From NCBI RefSeq assembly GCF_003569005.1, contig NZ_BCUR01000004.1:372001-436000 (forward strand): a DNA stretch of 64,000 nt. Reading direction: 5' to 3'. This stretch comes from Vibrio superstes. Its GTDB lineage: Bacteria > Pseudomonadota > Gammaproteobacteria > Enterobacterales > Vibrionaceae. The translations under genes were made by a program, and so were the position numbers. This document shows positions 1 to 8,925 of this stretch, piece by piece; the first letter of the stretch is position 1, and every line of letters starts with the position of its first letter. The notes beneath the pieces are model-generated. The model ran no database searches. It had not been told where the DNA came from and saw only the letters and a program-made list of their open reading frames with translations.

Positions 1-333
1 TTTCTAGGGCTGGCGTTTACCGTTCACGGCAATGATATTCCCCTCGACTACTGGAGCAATGTTTCGCCCTTAAAAGCAAAGTTGTTTGATAAGCCTGTGT
101 TTATGGGTTTTTTAGCGGCAATGACCATTTTGACTTTAGCCTTGGCATGCTGGGGATACTGGGTTGTTCATTCACTCCCTAAAAAGCATTCAGAGCATAC
201 GGGACAAGTAAAACTTGTTTTTTGGCTGTGTATGTTGGGCTTCTTTTGGGGGTGGTTATGGATTGCTGCGATTCTTATTGTAGTGACTGATTGGTCGAAG
301 ATCGCCAATGTAATGAAAGGGAGAATCGCATAA
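1..333 (+). CDS. Small inner-membrane protein, 3' end only (possibly YiaW/DUF3302-like)
   Basis: The reading frame is already open at base 1, so the true start lies before the window; only the last 110 codons are seen. Two strongly hydrophobic stretches flank a short charged loop (VHSLPKKHSEHTGQ), which predicts an inner-membrane protein with two or more helices. Its stop overlaps the ATG of the following HlyD-type gene (TAATG), so the two are co-translated. In E. coli the small membrane protein YiaW is paired in the same way with the HlyD-like YiaV, and the helix-loop-helix pattern is similar, but I would not assign the family from this fragment. The role is probably as membrane partner of the adaptor protein. 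Confidence 0.6.
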   Translation, partial: FLGLAFTVHGNDIPLDYWSNVSPLKAKLFDKPVFMGFLAAMTILTLALACWGYWVVHSLPKKHSEHTGQVKLVFWLCMLGFFWGWLWIAAILIVVTDWSKIANVMKGRIA

Positions 334-1481
334 TGAAAGAGCTTCTCTATCCTTATATTTTTATTTGTTGGATCTTAATAAAAACCAAGCTAGTTAAACC
401 AACCAAATCAAACTATGCCATCATGATCTTTATTGGTGTCGTGATGAACGTTGCAGTGTACTTTGCACACCGACACTACTCTCCAGTCGATCTCACCAAT
501 AGTGCGGTTGTTCGAGCGCAATCAGCGATTCTAAGTCCCGCCACTGAGTCGGTGGAGGAGTACTTTATTACTCACAATGACAAGGTGAAGAAAGGGCAGA
601 TACTTTACACCTTGGTCGATAATAATGAGGAAAATCGTTTAGTTGACCTCAAGGCTCAATTGGCGATGTCTGATAATTCAGCGGAACTAAAGGCTAAGCT
701 CAAGACCATTGATATCTCAAGTGAGCTTGAGGCGAGGAAATCTCAGGTTGAACTGCGAATCTCTCAAACGGAGCGAGATATTCAGCGCATGAAGTCGACT
801 ACCGACGCATACTCTCCACGTGATATCGAAAATGCAGAAAATCTAGCTCAGGAACAAAGGCTAGAGCTCTTAGTATTGCAAGCCAAGATCGACCAAATTG
901 AATTCCAGAAACAAGAAATTAGAGCTCAGATTACTAACATTAAACACCAACAAGCTTCTATCGAGGCTCAGATTGAACAAGTGAAGTTTGAGAAAGAACG
1001 CTTGGTTGTACGAGCGCCTTTTGATGGCATGGTGACTCGTTTGGATACGGCAGCAGGTTCTCGTTTTGGTAATATCCAAATCTGGAATACCGAGACTAAG
1101 ATTTTAGAGATGAGGGTGCCAGATCAGCTTTGGTCTAAGATTGAAAAGGGCATGTTTGCTGAATTTTATGTGGACGCTTACCCCGGGCATATATTTAGAG
1201 GGCGGGTACATTCCTTTACAGGGGCTACCGGTGAAGCTCAAGGCTCTCACTTCAGCGGTGAGACCACGGTATCTCAACAAATTATCCGCAACTCACGTAA
1301 TATTGGCCGTACCATTTTAATTGAGTTTGAAGAACCAAAGGGTATTGATATCCCCATTGGTGCTCGAGGATCTGCGTGGGTCAGTGCCAGTAAACCATTT
1401 GAATTGCTTGGACCTATTGATATGTTAGGTGGTGCCACACTGCGGTTGTCTGCAATCAAGAGTTACTTAGGGACTTTTTAA
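333..1481 (+). CDS. HlyD-family membrane fusion (periplasmic adaptor) protein
   Basis: A predicted 382-residue adaptor of the HlyD/EmrA/YibH type, which usually links an inner-membrane pump to an outer-membrane channel. A hydrophobic N-terminus is followed by a membrane anchor (about residues 28-44). Next come a split lipoyl/barrel-sandwich half (VEEYFITHNDKVKKGQILYT), a long Glu/Gln/Lys-rich coiled-coil hairpin (about 105-230), the returning lipoyl half (VVRAPFDGMVTRLDTAAGS) and a beta-barrel region. The ATG at 333 overlaps the upstream stop and has a purine-rich GAAAGGGAGA before it; an upstream in-frame start at 291 lies inside the preceding gene and is unlikely. No transporter or outer-membrane gene is adjacent, so the substrate is unknown. 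Confidence 0.85.
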   Translation: MKELLYPYIFICWILIKTKLVKPTKSNYAIMIFIGVVMNVAVYFAHRHYSPVDLTNSAVVRAQSAILSPATESVEEYFITHNDKVKKGQILYTLVDNNEENRLVDLKAQLAMSDNSAELKAKLKTIDISSELEARKSQVELRISQTERDIQRMKSTTDAYSPRDIENAENLAQEQRLELLVLQAKIDQIEFQKQEIRAQITNIKHQQASIEAQIEQVKFEKERLVVRAPFDGMVTRLDTAAGSRFGNIQIWNTETKILEMRVPDQLWSKIEKGMFAEFYVDAYPGHIFRGRVHSFTGATGEAQGSHFSGETTVSQQIIRNSRNIGRTILIEFEEPKGIDIPIGARGSAWVSASKPFELLGPIDMLGGATLRLSAIKSYLGTF

Positions 1482-1499
1482 ATCCTTAGGTACCAGATT

Positions 1500-1524
1500 A
1501 AGCCGAGCTTTTGCTCGGCTTTTT
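1500..1524 (+). terminator. Rho-independent terminator after the HlyD-type gene
   Basis: A 9-bp stem (AAGCCGAGC / GCTCGGCTT) with a four-T loop is followed by a short T run, 19 bases after the stop codon. Confidence 0.85.
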
Positions 1525-1588
1525 GCTATTCATCTAAATGGAATTTACTATCGTATTAACCAAAGGTAACCATGGATACGGTACGCAG

Positions 1589-2185
1589 ATGTCGCTATTC
1601 CCCGAGACTGAAAATGGCTGGCAACAGGTTGAGCAGGGTCGAATATACTGGCAACCTGACTTTTTTACTTCTGATGTAAGCCGCCAACTTTTTGAGCGTC
1701 TCTATCAAACGCTCCCTTGGGAGCAAGGCTCGATAAAAATGTATGGGAAATCAATTCCCCAGCCCAGACTGCATGCGTTTTGTGGTGATGTGCCTTATCG
1801 ATATTCTGGATTAACCTTACAACCCTCAGCATGGACCAAAGAGTTATCTCAAATTAAACAGTTGGTTGAAGAGGCTGCAGGGCAGAGCTTCAATACTGTG
1901 TTGGTGAATCTATATCGAGATGGACAGGATTCTATGGGGTGGCACAAAGATAATGAAAAAGAGTTGGGCACTCATCCTATGATTGCTTCGGTCAGTTTTG
2001 GTGCGACGCGCAGATTTGTATTGCGGCACTGCCAAAGTAAAACAAAATTAGAATTTCTACTCAAGGAAGGGGCGTTGCTAATTATGGCAGGAGAGCTTCA
2101 GGAGTATTGGCAACATAGTGTGCCTAAAACGACAAAAATCTCACAATCTCGAATTAATCTTACCTTTCGCAATGTGATAGGCTAA
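1589..2185 (+). CDS. AlkB-like 2-oxoglutarate/Fe(II) dioxygenase
   Basis: Predicted oxidative demethylase of alkylated bases (AlkB/ALKBH2 type, 2OG-FeII_Oxy_2 fold). From the ATG at 1589 (198 residues) the iron ligands are visible as H119-x-D121 in GWHKDNE and H176 in WQHSVPK, with the 2-oxoglutarate-binding arginine in SRINLTFR (R188). The substrate-lid motif PQPR is at 58-61. An upstream in-frame ATG (1538) would add 17 residues with no family resemblance and no ribosome site, while MSLFPE matches how these proteins usually begin; the start remains uncertain. The gene stands alone after a terminator. Whether it repairs DNA or RNA cannot be read from the sequence. Confidence 0.85.
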   Translation: MSLFPETENGWQQVEQGRIYWQPDFFTSDVSRQLFERLYQTLPWEQGSIKMYGKSIPQPRLHAFCGDVPYRYSGLTLQPSAWTKELSQIKQLVEEAAGQSFNTVLVNLYRDGQDSMGWHKDNEKELGTHPMIASVSFGATRRFVLRHCQSKTKLEFLLKEGALLIMAGELQEYWQHSVPKTTKISQSRINLTFRNVIG

Positions 2186-2215
2186 TGCGCATATTTATCA
2201 GAAATGGAAAGCAGC

Positions 2216-3133
2216 ATGCAGCAAGCACACACTTACCCGATTGGAACACCAGGTCAAAAATGGACTGAGAAAGAAGTTCTTGAATGGCGTGATAGTCGTA
2301 AGATCTTGCGCTCTTATCAGCAAGAAGTGGTTTCTAAAATGGAAGAAGTTGGTGAAGACTTCGAGCGTATTCAATACGGTGAGCTTGGTTATCCGTCTGG
2401 ACCGTACCCTTTGTTTGGCTTCAAATCTAAGGCATGGGATCAGAGCAAACCAACGGTACTTGTCACTGGCGGTGTGCATGGTTATGAGACCAGTGGTGTG
2501 CAAGGAGCGCTGTTGTTTCTTAAAGAAACGGCATCACAGTATCTAGAGCATTTCAATTTAGTGGTTGCGCCTTGTGTTTCTCCTTGGGGCTATGAAATCA
2601 TTAATCGTTGGAATCCAGACGCGATAGATCCAAACCGCTCTTTTGTTGCAAATAGTCTTGCGCCTGAGTCAGCCTTAGTGATGCAATTTGTTGGTGATAT
2701 GGGTGTGGAAATCTTTGCTCATATCGACCTACACGAGACAACAAATAGCGATGAAGAAGAATTTCGTCCAGCCTTGGCTGCTCGAGATGGATTAGAGTAT
2801 TTTGAAGGGTCTATTCCTGATGGTTTCTATACTGTGGGTGACACTGAAAACCCATGTGAAGAGATGCAGACAGCCATTATTGCTTCCGTGGAAAAAGTCA
2901 CTCATATTGCTCCTGCAGACCCAGATGGCACCATCATTGGGTCACAAGTGGTGCAGCATGGCGTAATTAACTACCCGCTAGAAAAGCTGGGCTTATGCGC
3001 TGGCTTTAGCAAGGCTAAATACACCACGACAACCGAAGTGTATCCAGACAGTGCCAAAGCGACAGCTGAGGAGTGTAACCGCGCTCAAGTAGCGGCGATT
3101 ACCGGAATGTTAGATTTTCTTAAAGCGCTTTAA
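2216..3133 (+). CDS. M14-family zinc metallocarboxypeptidase-like protein
   Basis: A predicted cytoplasmic zinc peptidase/deacylase of the carboxypeptidase A (M14) superfamily, 305 residues. The zinc ligands are visible as H88-x-x-E91 in GGVHGYETSG and H173 in HIDLHETT. No signal peptide is seen, so it probably acts inside the cell on a small peptide or acyl substrate; the substrate is unknown. I prefer the ATG at 2216, preceded by GGAAAG, over the ATG at 2204, which has no ribosome site. It is convergent with the MATE gene, with only six bases between the two stops. Confidence 0.8.
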   Translation: MQQAHTYPIGTPGQKWTEKEVLEWRDSRKILRSYQQEVVSKMEEVGEDFERIQYGELGYPSGPYPLFGFKSKAWDQSKPTVLVTGGVHGYETSGVQGALLFLKETASQYLEHFNLVVAPCVSPWGYEIINRWNPDAIDPNRSFVANSLAPESALVMQFVGDMGVEIFAHIDLHETTNSDEEEFRPALAARDGLEYFEGSIPDGFYTVGDTENPCEEMQTAIIASVEKVTHIAPADPDGTIIGSQVVQHGVINYPLEKLGLCAGFSKAKYTTTTEVYPDSAKATAEECNRAQVAAITGMLDFLKAL

Positions 3134-3139
3134 TTGACG

Positions 3140-4507
3140 TTAAGAGGTGGCGGCGACCGCGTCGGAAATAGCCACCTCTTTATTGGTCAGGGCTTGGATA
3201 TCCTTCCATAGCATTGGGGCTACGATCATTGTCAACGCAAGGTTTGACAATGGCACGGCTACCCAGACTCCTTCAACACCGAACCATTGAGGAACAAAGA
3301 AAAGAAACGGCAATTGCACCAGCATGTTGCCCACAGAAACGAACATCGCCTTTCCTGCTTTGCCCACCGCCATAAAGTACACCGAAGCCAAGAATAAGAA
3401 TCCATCTAGAAATAAAGCCGCTAGGTGCAGTCGCATTCCCGTAACAGTGGTGGCTATTAAATCGGCATTTGAATCCGAGAACCAAAAGATAAAGAACTCA
3501 GGAAACAGATTCAATAGCACAACTGTTGCAACACCGGATATCAATACTACCTTAAGTGCTAAAGCAACGGTTCCCTTGATGCGACTATAACGCTTTTCTC
3601 CAAAATCGTAGCTCACGGGAGGCTGCATGCCTGATGCGATGCCCTCAGCAAATAAATAGTACATAGTCGCTATATAGCCGATGATGGCAAAGGCACCGAC
3701 ATGAACCTCAGTGCCGTAGTGCATCAACAAGCGGTTGTGCAGCGCGATAACAAATGAGAAATAAGCAAACATCAGCATGCTAGACGCGCCTAACTGACAG
3801 ATACGAAATGCTTTTTGAAAGTCAAACGCCAGGCTTGTTAAGCGAATCTCGGCTTTATTAGAGACAAAATAAACAAGGCCAAGCACAGTCACGACTAGTT
3901 GTGATATTGCCGTAGCAATGGCTGCTCCTTGCAGTCCTTGATCAAGAACGCCTATGTACAGGTAGTCCAAGATTATATTGAGTACAGCACCAATGATGGT
4001 TAATACCGTAGCCACCTTTGGGCTGTTGTCGTTGCGGACAAGCATTGGGATAACAGTGGCTGAAATCGCCATAGGTGCACTGTAAGCAAAGATACTGATG
4101 TAATTGAAACCGTGAGTAAGTGACTCACCCGCTGCGCCCTGCAGTACCAATAGGTCTCGCCCCCATACACCAATAATTGGCATAGAGATGAGGGAGAACA
4201 GGACAGTTAAGGCAATGGCGGTTTGTAAAACATTGGTCGCTTGCTGAGGCTGTTTCTCACCGCGATACATGGAAACAAGGCTTCCTGCCCCCATACCCAC
4301 GAGGATGCCAAATCCCATAATGGTAGCAATGATAGGCCATGCCATATTGATACCAGCAAGACCTGAATAGCCCACATAATGACCAACAAAAATACCGTCA
4401 ATGATTTGATACAAGCCACTGATCAGCATTGCCGTTACAGAAGGTATGGCAAAGCGCCAGAATACTTGGCTAACTGATTCGTCTTGTTTTATCGCTTCGG
4501 TGGTCAT
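3140..4507 (-). CDS. MATE-family multidrug efflux transporter
   Basis: A 455-residue integral membrane protein with about twelve hydrophobic segments in two similar halves, the layout of Na+- or H+-coupled MATE exporters (NorM/MepA/DinF superfamily). The start of the first half (FWRFAIPSVTAMLISGLYQI, followed by DGIFVGHYVG) is the family signature region. It would export cationic drugs or dyes, or a metabolite, across the inner membrane. It is divergent from a LysR-type regulator (94 bases apart), which is the likely controller. The C-terminus ends shortly after the last helix. The substrate cannot be inferred. Confidence 0.88.
   Translation of the reverse strand: MTTEAIKQDESVSQVFWRFAIPSVTAMLISGLYQIIDGIFVGHYVGYSGLAGINMAWPIIATIMGFGILVGMGAGSLVSMYRGEKQPQQATNVLQTAIALTVLFSLISMPIIGVWGRDLLVLQGAAGESLTHGFNYISIFAYSAPMAISATVIPMLVRNDNSPKVATVLTIIGAVLNIILDYLYIGVLDQGLQGAAIATAISQLVVTVLGLVYFVSNKAEIRLTSLAFDFQKAFRICQLGASSMLMFAYFSFVIALHNRLLMHYGTEVHVGAFAIIGYIATMYYLFAEGIASGMQPPVSYDFGEKRYSRIKGTVALALKVVLISGVATVVLLNLFPEFFIFWFSDSNADLIATTVTGMRLHLAALFLDGFLFLASVYFMAVGKAGKAMFVSVGNMLVQLPFLFFVPQWFGVEGVWVAVPLSNLALTMIVAPMLWKDIQALTNKEVAISDAVAATS
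3142..3180. terminator. Inverted repeat overlapping the end of the MATE gene
   Basis: A perfect 10-bp inverted repeat (AAGAGGTGGC / GCCACCTCTT) has a 19-base loop. It lies across the final codons and part of the stop codon of the minus-strand MATE gene, just past the plus-strand peptidase stop. The T run is weak on both strands, so termination is plausible but not certain. Confidence 0.4.
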
Positions 4508-4601
4508 GCTTTTCTATTAGGCTGAATAATTTGGCCCCATTATCTAGTAAAATATGATATATAAAAGTTAGTTACTATCCGTTTAGCGTATAGGTGAGGC
4601 C

Positions 4602-5492
4602 ATGAACTGGACCCTAGATCAATTGCAGTCATTTGTATACTCAGCTCAATTGGGCTCCTTCTCTGCTGCTGCCCGTAAGTTAGGCAAGGCACAATCTCGA
4701 GTCAGTACCGCGGTCGCAAACTTAGAGGCGGACCTAGGCTTTGAGCTGTTTGATCGCTCTCGTAAACTACCTGAGCTTACTCCTCTTGGAAAAGAGATGC
4801 TGGTGGAGGCAAAAGGTGTGCTTGAGCAAGCACAGCGGCTGCAATCACGAGCGTTAAGTGCCTCTAAAAAGGAAGAGATTGAGCTGGTGTTAGCGGTGGA
4901 TGAGGCGATTCAGGTTATGGCATTTGCCCCTATATTTGTTGAGCTGGGTGAGGCTTTTCCAAATCTAAAACTGACTATTATCAATGGATCTAGAGAAGAT
5001 ATTGCGCTGTATATAGAGCAAGGAAAAGCGGACCTCGGGGTGTTATTTAAGTCACGTCAAATTGATGAAGAACTAGAGTTTACATCCATTGGACAGTATC
5101 GATTGCGACTCATTGCAGGGCAAGACCATCCTCTTACTCGCTTAAAGTCACCGACCATAGTGGATCTGCAACAGTATCGGCAGTTTGTTATCTGCGATCG
5201 CAATGGAGAAGGTCGCGATGAACCTTTAGTCGCTCACCATTGGTACATTGACAGCTATTTTGTCATCGGTGATTTAGTGGGAAATGGAATGGGGTGGGCG
5301 CTCATTCCTGATCATATTGCTTCAGCGCAGTGGTATCGTGATAGTTTGGTGCAGTTACCCGCAGACAACTTGCCAGTTAGCCTTACTGCTGAGGTTGGGT
5401 TGATTCGCCGACGAGAAAATGGGATCGGTGTGGTGAGTGAGTGGTTGCATCACGCATTGAAAAATATCTTCATTCAACCATCCAGTATTTAG
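4602..5492 (+). CDS. LysR-type transcriptional regulator
   Basis: A 296-residue LysR regulator. An N-terminal winged helix-turn-helix (about residues 1-60, with LDQLQSFVYSAQLGSFSAAA and AQSRVSTAVANLEADLGFEL) is followed by a type 2 periplasmic-binding-like effector domain. AGGTGAGG precedes the ATG. The divergent layout with the MATE exporter suggests it controls that gene and itself from the shared 94-base region. No T-N11-A operator stands out. The effector is unknown. Confidence 0.88.
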   Translation: MNWTLDQLQSFVYSAQLGSFSAAARKLGKAQSRVSTAVANLEADLGFELFDRSRKLPELTPLGKEMLVEAKGVLEQAQRLQSRALSASKKEEIELVLAVDEAIQVMAFAPIFVELGEAFPNLKLTIINGSREDIALYIEQGKADLGVLFKSRQIDEELEFTSIGQYRLRLIAGQDHPLTRLKSPTIVDLQQYRQFVICDRNGEGRDEPLVAHHWYIDSYFVIGDLVGNGMGWALIPDHIASAQWYRDSLVQLPADNLPVSLTAEVGLIRRRENGIGVVSEWLHHALKNIFIQPSSI

Positions 5493-5515
5493 GCCATGTG
5501 CTAGTGAAACAGACC

Positions 5516-5896
5516 TTACTGTTTCTCCGGCACACTTTGCGCGGTAATGCAGTCATCATGCGTGAAATAGGCCACAGTAATAGCCATAAGAGCAAGTATC
5601 CCTGTCGGTATCAAATAGAGTGGGGTTTGATAGTAGTAAAAATAAAAACTCATGCCCGCAAAGATAACGTTCATGCCTACCGCTGACATAGAGGCGACAT
5701 TCTTTTTGAGAATGCCCACCGCCATTAGCATTTCTAACACAGCAATAAAGTAGCCGTACCAAGTGGATAGGCACATATCGCTAAATGGTCGATGAATCAG
5801 TTCCATCCCCGAAAATTTGGCGATACTCGATAGCCCAAAAACGAGCGACAGTATGATGCTGAATACCTTTATCAGCCTCTTTTCTTTTTGATCCAT
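5516..5896 (-). CDS. DoxX-like small membrane protein
   Basis: A small integral membrane protein (126 residues from the ATG at 5896, preceded on its strand by AGGGAAA) with four predicted helices. The N-terminal pattern FGLSSIAKFSGM followed by a second helix with AVLEMLMAVGIL resembles DoxX/DoxD-like proteins. A TTG further upstream (5941) keeps the frame open but has no ribosome site. It is convergent with the LysR gene (23 bases apart). Two cysteines (C42 in DMCLS and one near the C-terminus) are present. Function unknown; DoxX proteins elsewhere are tied to redox and membrane stress. Confidence 0.6.
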   Translation of the reverse strand: MDQKEKRLIKVFSIILSLVFGLSSIAKFSGMELIHRPFSDMCLSTWYGYFIAVLEMLMAVGILKKNVASMSAVGMNVIFAGMSFYFYYYQTPLYLIPTGILALMAITVAYFTHDDCITAQSVPEKQ

Positions 5897-6340
5897 AGAT
5901 TTCCCTAGATAGCTCTCACATTTAACGGCCACTAGACTCAATCTCGGGGGGCGGGAAAGTGATATGCAACTGAGCGCTTAGTGTGTGGTGTGAATTGAAA
6001 CAAATCGCGAACAATAATTATACCGTACAGCTCACAGAATAGTAACATTTTGATCCAAAAAGATTTTTTGTTGTAGTGCAGATGGAATAGCTAACGCTTT
6101 TAATTACCATCTTAGGTAAAAGGTAACGTGAACTTACATTGGCTGACATTTCCAGTTTTAGTTTTTAGAGTAATAACTAAAATTTTAAGTTCTTTTAAAA
6201 CAATAATTTAGTGGTGATTGTTTGAATTGAAATGTTACGGTCATGTTTGCGTCACTATTTTCTTAAAAAACTGAAACCAGAATGCAATGTAAGCCTCTTA
6301 GTTTCCCTACCCATTAATAACCTAGTAGGGAAACACAACA
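5897..6340. other. AT-rich intergenic region without a gene
   Basis: About 440 bases separate the divergent DoxX-like and metallophosphoesterase genes. No credible coding frame is seen. The region is AT-rich and presumably holds both promoters; the only motif I can point to is a weak PhoB-box candidate at 6238-6255. Confidence 0.6.
6238..6255 (+). promoter_or_regulatory. Candidate PhoB (Pho) box
   Basis: Two 7-base direct repeats, CGGTCAT and GCGTCAC, are spaced by GTTT, the 7-4-7 layout of a Pho box (consensus CTGTCAT per half). The first half matches 6 of 7 positions, the second about 4 of 7. It lies 85 bases before a predicted phosphoesterase, which fits, but I see no good -10 element at the expected distance. 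Confidence 0.25.
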
Positions 6341-8302
6341 ATGCTACCGTCAAAAAAATCCTTTCTCGCAACCCTAGTTGCCTTAACCCTAGCTGGCTGT
6401 AATAGCGGCAGCACCGATTCAGGTAATGATACGCAAAAACCTGATGAGCCGAATATTCCAGAGGCCCAAGCAGAGCTAACCATAGGCTTGCTTCCTGATA
6501 CTCAGGCTGATGGTATTAAGGTTGCTGAGCACCCAATGAGAGCAGTGCTAGATAAGCATCTTGAGCAAGGGGTTAACATTGTTATTCCTGTTGGTGACCT
6601 AACAGACAAAGGCACAACGACCGAGTGGGAAAGCTGGGTTGGAATTGCTCGTGAGTACAAGGCTCAAGGAATGGAGTTTCTACCCTTGATGGGCAACCAC
6701 GAAGATAGCTTCGCTTATACCACGGAGTGGATTGACTACATGAAGGAATTCATTCCCGAGGACGCGGTGCACATGCCTAAGCGTGAGTGGTTGAACTACT
6801 ACGTGATTCGTAAGAACACCCTGATTATCCCACTCGCGTATTGGAACCTGCCAATTGCTTTCCCGTGGATAAAAGACGTAGTAGCTGAGCATCGTGACAA
6901 TATCGATCACGTTGTGATTGCCAGTCATGATGGCTTAGTGGGTGCGAAATATGGTGAGACACGCGAGCTTATCGTTGAAGGCACAGAGGGTGGCTATCGC
7001 GACGATAAACTGCACAGCCAGTGGGATCAGATCCGAGACTTCTTCTATGAGAATGACGTGGTATGGGTTCAGGGACACGAGCATCTTTACCAACGTTCAG
7101 TAATTAAAGCGCCAGTAGGCACAGAGACTCAATCTTGGACTCCTACAGGGGGCAATTATCGCCTTCCTCAATACACTCAGATTGTTAGCGGTAACGCGTC
7201 GTACAAAGGCTATGAGTTCCGCTATGGTGAGCGTGAGCTAGTGCAAAACGTAATTCAGATGAAGATGGGCACATATAACGAGGGGTATGACTCGTACGCC
7301 TATGATGTGAATGCGGCGCAACTTGCTATCAAGGGTGATCGCATAGATTACACGGCATTCTCTGCACCACATACCGTTAAGCACAATGACGATGGCGCAA
7401 AAGAACTTGCTGATCCAGAGTGGGTATTAATGGACAAGTTTTCACGCACCAATAATCGCTGTGAAAAAATCATCTATGCCAATAGCCTGCCTGAAGATAT
7501 GCGACCAGTGATGGAGTACACCCCTAGCTATCGCACCAATGAATGTGTTGCCGATGATGGATCACGAGTGAGGGTTTTGGCTGGAGAGAACAATACCTTT
7601 AACCGTGTCGATTCAACAGAAAGAACGCTTAGTTGGACAGAGGGTTACAGCAAGGCGCAAAGCCAAAATGAGCTGATGCGTATGGCTTATCAATTCTTGT
7701 TCCAAAAGCATGCTTCTTGGACACCGAACTTAAATGGTGATGAGCGTATCTATGCCAATGAAGAGAACGAAAATGTCACCGTTCGTGCTACGACGATTGA
7801 TATGAAGAAACTGTTATCACTGAGTTGGTCTGAAGCAAGCAAAGAAACGGCATCGGACATTGTGATTATCTCTGGCACTCAAAACCAATCAGGTATTTAC
7901 CAAAATGCATATGGCGGTGAAAAGGATATTCAGACTGAACAAGGCATGCCAGGAAGCCAACCTGATGGCTCAGCAAAAGCGCCTCATCCTCTACCTAGCT
8001 ACGCAACGGCAGACTGGGATTTGTTAAAGCAATCATCAGACCCATATGCCTTCCAATTTGAAGTAGCGCCAGGGGTAGACCTTGAAAAGCATCAGCTGGC
8101 ATGGAAAAAAGGTTGGGGAGAATGGCAGACCATTACCTCTGATGAGTGTGTATTTGAAGGGCGTTTTGAAGACGAGTATCTAGATACACCGCCAAACCGA
8201 GCTCCAGGATGTCATGCCGAGCCCTTGGTCGGTATAGACGCTGCGGAGAATAACTTCTGGGTTGTACTTCATGGTGATGCAGAGATTGCTCTGATCAAGT
8301 AA
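6341..8302 (+). CDS. Predicted lipoprotein, calcineurin-like metallophosphoesterase
   Basis: A 653-residue exported phosphoesterase. The N-terminus is a lipoprotein signal with lipobox LAGC (C20). A Ser/Gly/Asp-rich linker leads to the metallophosphoesterase core: D53 in PDTQ, D86 in VGDLTDKG, N119-H120 in GNHED, H196 in SHDG, and H246/H248 in GHEH. The usual first motif is D-x-H; here it is D-x-Q, a variant known in some branches of the superfamily. About 350 residues follow the core, with scattered cysteines and no domain I recognise. It is probably anchored in the outer membrane and removes phosphate from an extracellular substrate. A hairpin follows the gene. Confidence 0.82.
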   Translation: MLPSKKSFLATLVALTLAGCNSGSTDSGNDTQKPDEPNIPEAQAELTIGLLPDTQADGIKVAEHPMRAVLDKHLEQGVNIVIPVGDLTDKGTTTEWESWVGIAREYKAQGMEFLPLMGNHEDSFAYTTEWIDYMKEFIPEDAVHMPKREWLNYYVIRKNTLIIPLAYWNLPIAFPWIKDVVAEHRDNIDHVVIASHDGLVGAKYGETRELIVEGTEGGYRDDKLHSQWDQIRDFFYENDVVWVQGHEHLYQRSVIKAPVGTETQSWTPTGGNYRLPQYTQIVSGNASYKGYEFRYGERELVQNVIQMKMGTYNEGYDSYAYDVNAAQLAIKGDRIDYTAFSAPHTVKHNDDGAKELADPEWVLMDKFSRTNNRCEKIIYANSLPEDMRPVMEYTPSYRTNECVADDGSRVRVLAGENNTFNRVDSTERTLSWTEGYSKAQSQNELMRMAYQFLFQKHASWTPNLNGDERIYANEENENVTVRATTIDMKKLLSLSWSEASKETASDIVIISGTQNQSGIYQNAYGGEKDIQTEQGMPGSQPDGSAKAPHPLPSYATADWDLLKQSSDPYAFQFEVAPGVDLEKHQLAWKKGWGEWQTITSDECVFEGRFEDEYLDTPPNRAPGCHAEPLVGIDAAENNFWVVLHGDAEIALIK

Positions 8303-8319
8303 TTCGAAATTAGAACTAT

Positions 8320-8341
8320 AGGGGTGGCAGAGTCCCACCCC
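8320..8341 (+). terminator. Probable terminator after the metallophosphoesterase gene
   Basis: An 8-bp GC-rich stem (GGGGTGG paired with CCACCCC, plus a flanking pair) lies 18 bases past the stop and is followed by a mixed T-rich stretch (TTATCCTTT). Confidence 0.55.
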
Positions 8342-8375
8342 TTATCCTTTCCCCAAACAAGTTTGTACCTTATTT

Positions 8376-8909
8376 ATGTTAAACCGTATCTGTTTACTGT
8401 TATCCGCTATTCTGTTGGTTTGGTTTGTTAGTGGCTGCTCCGAATCAATCACTGAAACCAAACCACAAAGCCAACAGATTGATTGGCTGGATCTTATTCC
8501 TGAAGAGGAGCGACTAGCTCTATCTCAGCAAATTCAAACCTTGCAAGCAATGCCATTACACAATGAAGAAGCCCCCGGATTAGACCAGCAATATGGATTG
8601 GGAGAGGTAGATTATGCCACTTCTTTAGCGGGTGAGAATATTCGCCTAGCTGGTTTCATGGTCCCACTTGAAGGGGAAAATGGCATGGTGACTGAGTTCA
8701 TCTTGGTGCCCTTCTTTGGCGCGTGTATCCATGTGCCACCACCACCAGCGAACCAAATGATTGTTGTACGCTACGAGTCAGGCATTCCAGCAAGCTATTT
8801 CTTTGATTCTATTGTGATTGAGGGAGCTTTGGAGATGACGGAATTTGAAAGCAACGGTATTGGGATCGGATACAAAATGACTGCAACATACGTAGGACCC
8901 AACGTATAG
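8376..8909 (+). CDS. DUF3299-family lipoprotein
   Basis: A 177-residue predicted lipoprotein: hydrophobic signal with lipobox VSGC (C21), then a conserved C-terminal domain with IRLAGFMVPLE, FILVPFFGACIHVPPPPAN and IEGALEMTEF. That pattern is typical of DUF3299 proteins, a family of unknown function found in Vibrio and relatives; a cysteine and a histidine sit together in the GACIHVPPPP segment and could bind metal. It lies 73 bases after the metallophosphoesterase gene, behind a hairpin, so it may have its own promoter. Confidence 0.8.
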   Translation: MLNRICLLLSAILLVWFVSGCSESITETKPQSQQIDWLDLIPEEERLALSQQIQTLQAMPLHNEEAPGLDQQYGLGEVDYATSLAGENIRLAGFMVPLEGENGMVTEFILVPFFGACIHVPPPPANQMIVVRYESGIPASYFFDSIVIEGALEMTEFESNGIGIGYKMTATYVGPNV

Positions 8910-8925
8910 AATTAACCAACTATTG

